From positions 124,001-188,000 of the forward strand of contig MKVF01000006.1 in assembly GCA_001899145.1 (NCBI GenBank): DNA of 64,000 nt. The letters are read 5' to 3'. The notes under the pieces were generated by a model. That model was not told the DNA's origin. It saw nothing but the letters and a program-made list of their open reading frames with translations, and made no database searches. The DNA is from Flavobacteriia bacterium 40-80 (GTDB lineage: Bacteria > Bacteroidota > Bacteroidia > Flavobacteriales_D > Crocinitomicaceae). The position numbers and the translations under genes were made by a program. Below, in pieces: positions 61,624 to 64,000 of the stretch (position 1 is its first letter; every line of letters starts with the position of its first letter).

Positions 61624-61962
61624 TCAATCTAATAACCAATTGATTACATGAAATGGATCTGTATAATTCAGAAGAAGAAATAAAATTCCGATTCCTGTCA
61701 TTAGAGCTGTTTTCTTTTTGCTAAAGTGAAAAAAGCAGGTGATAACAAACAAGGTAATTAAAACAGCTACTCCAAATACCCATAAAAACAAATTCAATGA
61801 GCTCCACGATGAAAAAGGCAAGCTTTTAGGATCATGTAGTAGCAGTTCATTACCTAATATTCCATACACTACTGCAGCATATGTATAGAAAGAAATAATT
61901 ATCAGGACAAAAAGGCCGATAATTGAGCTTTGCAAGCTGTTAATGTTATAACTTTTAATCAT
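61624..61962 (-). CDS. small three-TM membrane protein
   Basis: A 112-residue protein with three hydrophobic segments at about 12-32, 52-75 and 82-100 and no recognised family. The ATG at 61962 precedes the first helix; an earlier ATG at 62001 would add 13 polar residues. It may form an operon with the small gene at 61347-61610. Confidence 0.6.
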   Translation of the reverse strand: MIKSYNINSLQSSIIGLFVLIIISFYTYAAVVYGILGNELLLHDPKSLPFSSWSSLNLFLWVFGVAVLITLFVITCFFHFSKKKTALMTGIGILFLLLNYTDPFHVINWLLD

Positions 61963-62082
61963 CCGCAGTATTTTCAATATTGATTTACTTCTAAACTCCA
62001 AAAATCCACAATGCTAATTTATGCTTAAAATCCATTCAGTTAAAAACTTCCCTATTGATTTTTTCTAACTTTAATTTTTCGA

Positions 62083-63108
62083 ATGAAAATCAGCATGAGC
62101 AAATTTATTCACGATGTCAAATTGTCTGTTCTCGAGCTTTCCGTTATTAAAGAGAACGGAACAGCGCGGGAAGCACTGAGCAATTCTGTAAAAATAGCAC
62201 AACATATCGAAAAGCTGGATTTTGAACGTATCTGGTTTGCAGAGCACCATAACATGCAATACGTGGCAAGTTCCGCACCTCAGATCCTGATTGGGCATAT
62301 TGCTGAAAAAACAGCTTCCATCCGTGTGGGTTCCGGCGGAATTATGCTTCCGAACCACACTCCTTTGATCATCGCAGAGCAATTCGGCACACTGGAGACA
62401 CTTTATCCGGGCAGAATTGACTTAGGGCTCGGACGCGCGCCGGGAACAGATCAGATTACTGCTGCAGCGATCCGGAAAAACAATATGCACCGTTCCATGA
62501 GCTTTGAGGAAGATGTTCTGGAACTGCAGTCTTATTTTGACAATGAGAATGAACAGAAAGCCGTTCGCGCATTTCCCGGAGAAGGAAAAAATATTCCGCT
62601 GTGGATATTGGGTTCCAGCCCTGACAGTGCCGTTTTAGCAGCCAGACACGGGTATCCCTACGCATTTGCGAGCCATTTTTCTACTAATTATTTCGAAATG
62701 GCTTTATCGACTTACTATAATCAGTTCACACCTTCTAAGCACCTGCAAAAACCGTATGTGATGGCGGGTGTGAATATACTTGTAACAGACACGAAAGAAG
62801 AAGCCGAGTTTTTAAAATCATCCTTAATCAAAATGTTTTTAGGAATCGTTACCGGGCAGAGAGTTCCTTTACAAAAACCGGGACCATTACCCGATATTTA
62901 CTTTGAACCGGAAGTGCAGCACACTGTGAACAGCTCTCTGAAGTTTACATTTGCCGGAACAAAAGAAACTGTTCGAAAAGAATTGTCAGATTTTATTTCC
63001 CGTTATCGTATAAATGAGCTGATGATCAGAACGACGGTTTATGATTTTGAAACAAAGCTGAAATCTTTCAGCCTGCTTCACGATGCACTGCTGAAAGACG
63101 AAATTTAA
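62083..63108 (+). CDS. LLM-class (luciferase-like) flavin-dependent oxidoreductase
   Basis: A 341-residue luciferase-like monooxygenase-fold protein of the MsnO8/YhbW-type group. It opens with [19 protein letters not shown] and continues with [47 protein letters not shown] and [14 protein letters not shown]. These enzymes use reduced flavin; the substrate is not known. Start at the first ATG after the gap. Confidence 0.93.
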   Translation: MKISMSKFIHDVKLSVLELSVIKENGTAREALSNSVKIAQHIEKLDFERIWFAEHHNMQYVASSAPQILIGHIAEKTASIRVGSGGIMLPNHTPLIIAEQFGTLETLYPGRIDLGLGRAPGTDQITAAAIRKNNMHRSMSFEEDVLELQSYFDNENEQKAVRAFPGEGKNIPLWILGSSPDSAVLAARHGYPYAFASHFSTNYFEMALSTYYNQFTPSKHLQKPYVMAGVNILVTDTKEEAEFLKSSLIKMFLGIVTGQRVPLQKPGPLPDIYFEPEVQHTVNSSLKFTFAGTKETVRKELSDFISRYRINELMIRTTVYDFETKLKSFSLLHDALLKDEI

Positions 63109-63112
63109 TTAC

Positions 63113-63120
63113 TACATTTG
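63113..63120 (+). promoter_or_regulatory. -7 promoter box for the lipoprotein gene
   Basis: TACATTTG matches the consensus and ends 18 bases before the ATG at 63139. A TTG at 63118 falls inside it and is therefore not the start. Confidence 0.55.
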
Positions 63121-63138
63121 ACTATCATAATCAGCGAG

Positions 63139-63549
63139 ATGAAAAAAATTATTTTCCCATTTATCCTTTTAGCTTTATTATCCTGTGATAAGGTCAATTC
63201 CAGAAGGCAGTTTTTCGGCGAATGGCTGGTGCTGAAAAAAGAACAGCAGGATGCAAACGGAGACTGGCAGGACATCACAAAAGAATGTGAAAAGGATGAC
63301 AGCGAAGCTTTTCGAAATATGGGGAAATGGTATTATTTTCCGGGGAGCTTACGTTGCAGCAATACAGATAAGGAGGCGGTTGGGAGCTGGAATTATGAAT
63401 CATCCGAAAAACGTCTGGTATTTGCCAACAGCGCAAATATCAATACCTCGGAAGCCATCGTCGAATCTATTGATGATAACGGAATGGTGCTGAATATGAA
63501 TATCGCGGATACAATGAAGATGAGAATAACTTATCAACGAGTGAAATAA
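63139..63549 (+). CDS. small lipoprotein, lipocalin-like
   Basis: A 136-residue lipoprotein: signal FPFILLALLSC with a lipobox Cys15. The mature part has a pattern of short strands (FFGEWLVLKKEQQD, KWYYFPGSLRC, AVGSWNYES, LVFANSANINTSEAIV) like Bacteroidota lipocalin-like proteins. Ligand unknown. Possibly cotranscribed with the next gene, another lipoprotein, 45 bases on. Confidence 0.75.
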   Translation: MKKIIFPFILLALLSCDKVNSRRQFFGEWLVLKKEQQDANGDWQDITKECEKDDSEAFRNMGKWYYFPGSLRCSNTDKEAVGSWNYESSEKRLVFANSANINTSEAIVESIDDNGMVLNMNIADTMKMRITYQRVK

Positions 63550-63594
63550 GAAATTTTCCTGACTTAATTGAAAACGATTACTTTTCATTAAATC

Positions 63595-64000
63595 ATGTAC
63601 ATATCGCTGACAGCATTCATATTGTTTTTATCGCTTTCAACTGGTTGTAATCCTCCTTCTGAGAATAAAAGTTCATTCCGGGAAGCGGAAAGAAAACTCA
63701 TTGAAGCCAATATACCGGATACAAATCCTCCGTCTTCTATTGAGGATACAAGAAAAAAAGCAAAGGAAGCATTGACTTATTGTAGGTTCAAAGGAATGAA
63801 CGAAGCTTTTTGCATATTGATTGATATGAAAATTCATTCCGGCCGTAACCGGTTTTTTGTATGGGACTTTACAAAAGACACCATTTCACATAGTTTTTTA
63901 GTCGGCCATGGATGCTGTAACAATCCCTGGAGCGGTGATTATTCAAAAGAAAAACCTGTTTTCAGTAATACGGGAGAGAGTCACTGTTCTTCTCTGGGAA
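63595..64000 (+). CDS. lipoprotein with murein L,D-transpeptidase-like domain, 3' part outside window
   Basis: The first 135 codons of a gene that runs off the right edge. The signal ends in the lipobox STGC (Cys18). The following IHSGRNRFFVWDF, HSFLVGHGCCNNPWSGDY and FSNTGESHCSSLG match the Bacteroidota YkuD-like (YkuD_2) murein L,D-transpeptidase catalytic domain family. It is expected to act on peptidoglycan in the periplasm; the catalytic Cys motif is not yet reached, so the call depends on the rest of the gene. Confidence 0.8.
   Translation, partial: MYISLTAFILFLSLSTGCNPPSENKSSFREAERKLIEANIPDTNPPSSIEDTRKKAKEALTYCRFKGMNEAFCILIDMKIHSGRNRFFVWDFTKDTISHSFLVGHGCCNNPWSGDYSKEKPVFSNTGESHCSSLG

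Noticed and set aside
1-64000. tRNA, rRNA, CRISPR arrays or origin of replication
   Set aside because: No repeat-spacer array, rRNA-like segment or cloverleaf was seen by eye; a small RNA could still be missed without a covariance search.

Overview
The window comes from a member of the Bacteroidota, most likely class Flavobacteriia; a Fluviicola/Crocinitomicaceae-like genome is my guess and is not proven here. The evidence is a C-terminal type IX secretion sorting domain (43168-44085), a Bacteroidota-type OstA protein behind purA, bacillithiol synthesis (bshA), a bacterial M49 dipeptidyl peptidase, DUF6702 and PepSY-like families, and many TAnnTTTG -7 promoter boxes close to start codons. I found no rRNA, tRNA, CRISPR array, insertion sequence or integrase. 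Coding density is high; only 58355-58745 exceeds 300 bases without a gene.

Layout. 1-511 is the 5' part of mtaB (tRNA methylthiotransferase). 587-3780 holds an AT-rich secreted hypothetical and a lipoprotein M49 peptidase. 4034-7702 is a forward fur / STAS / purA / ostA cluster. 7708-13216 carries a small metal-binding protein, a hydrolase and a module of DUF2490, PepSY-like protein, outer-membrane protein, histidine kinase and response regulator, tied together by a repeated operator-like box. 13323-14758 is an ArsR / DUF1697 / SRPBCC operon. 14926-19635 is a copper region (CopA ATPase, GyrI-like, MORN repeats, HMA-AraC fusion regulator). 19659-24832 is a reverse run: M1 peptidase, DUF6702, GH3 lipoprotein, threonylcarbamoyl-AMP synthase and trmD.

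24914-29121 is mainly small membrane proteins and an aminotransferase. 29304-33119 is the most interesting part: an AT-rich four-gene reverse cassette (small XRE regulator, Mrr_N-DUF262 fusion, DUF3696-type AAA ATPase, unknown effector-like protein) with three related 18-bp operator-like sites in front of the regulator. It looks like an anti-phage or modification-dependent restriction system that I cannot match to a named one. 33233-37986 is housekeeping: DUF763, endonuclease V, RibBA, LolD and a TIGR02757 protein.

37971-50793 holds TatA, a CPA2 antiporter, an XRE-S24 regulator, a BrkB-type membrane protein, a T9SS cargo, an orphan ABC ATPase, Rpe, DinB, a hydrolase, a pentapeptide protein, an SPFH protein, a thioesterase and NhaA. 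50827-58354 has BshA, a GH3/beta-lactamase fusion with an altered GH3 dyad, and two tandem paralogous RluA-type pseudouridine synthases. 58746-61203 is lysA-lysC (diaminopimelate/lysine pathway). 61347-64000 ends with two small proteins, a luciferase-like oxidoreductase, a lipoprotein and the 5' part of a lipoprotein L,D-transpeptidase-like gene.
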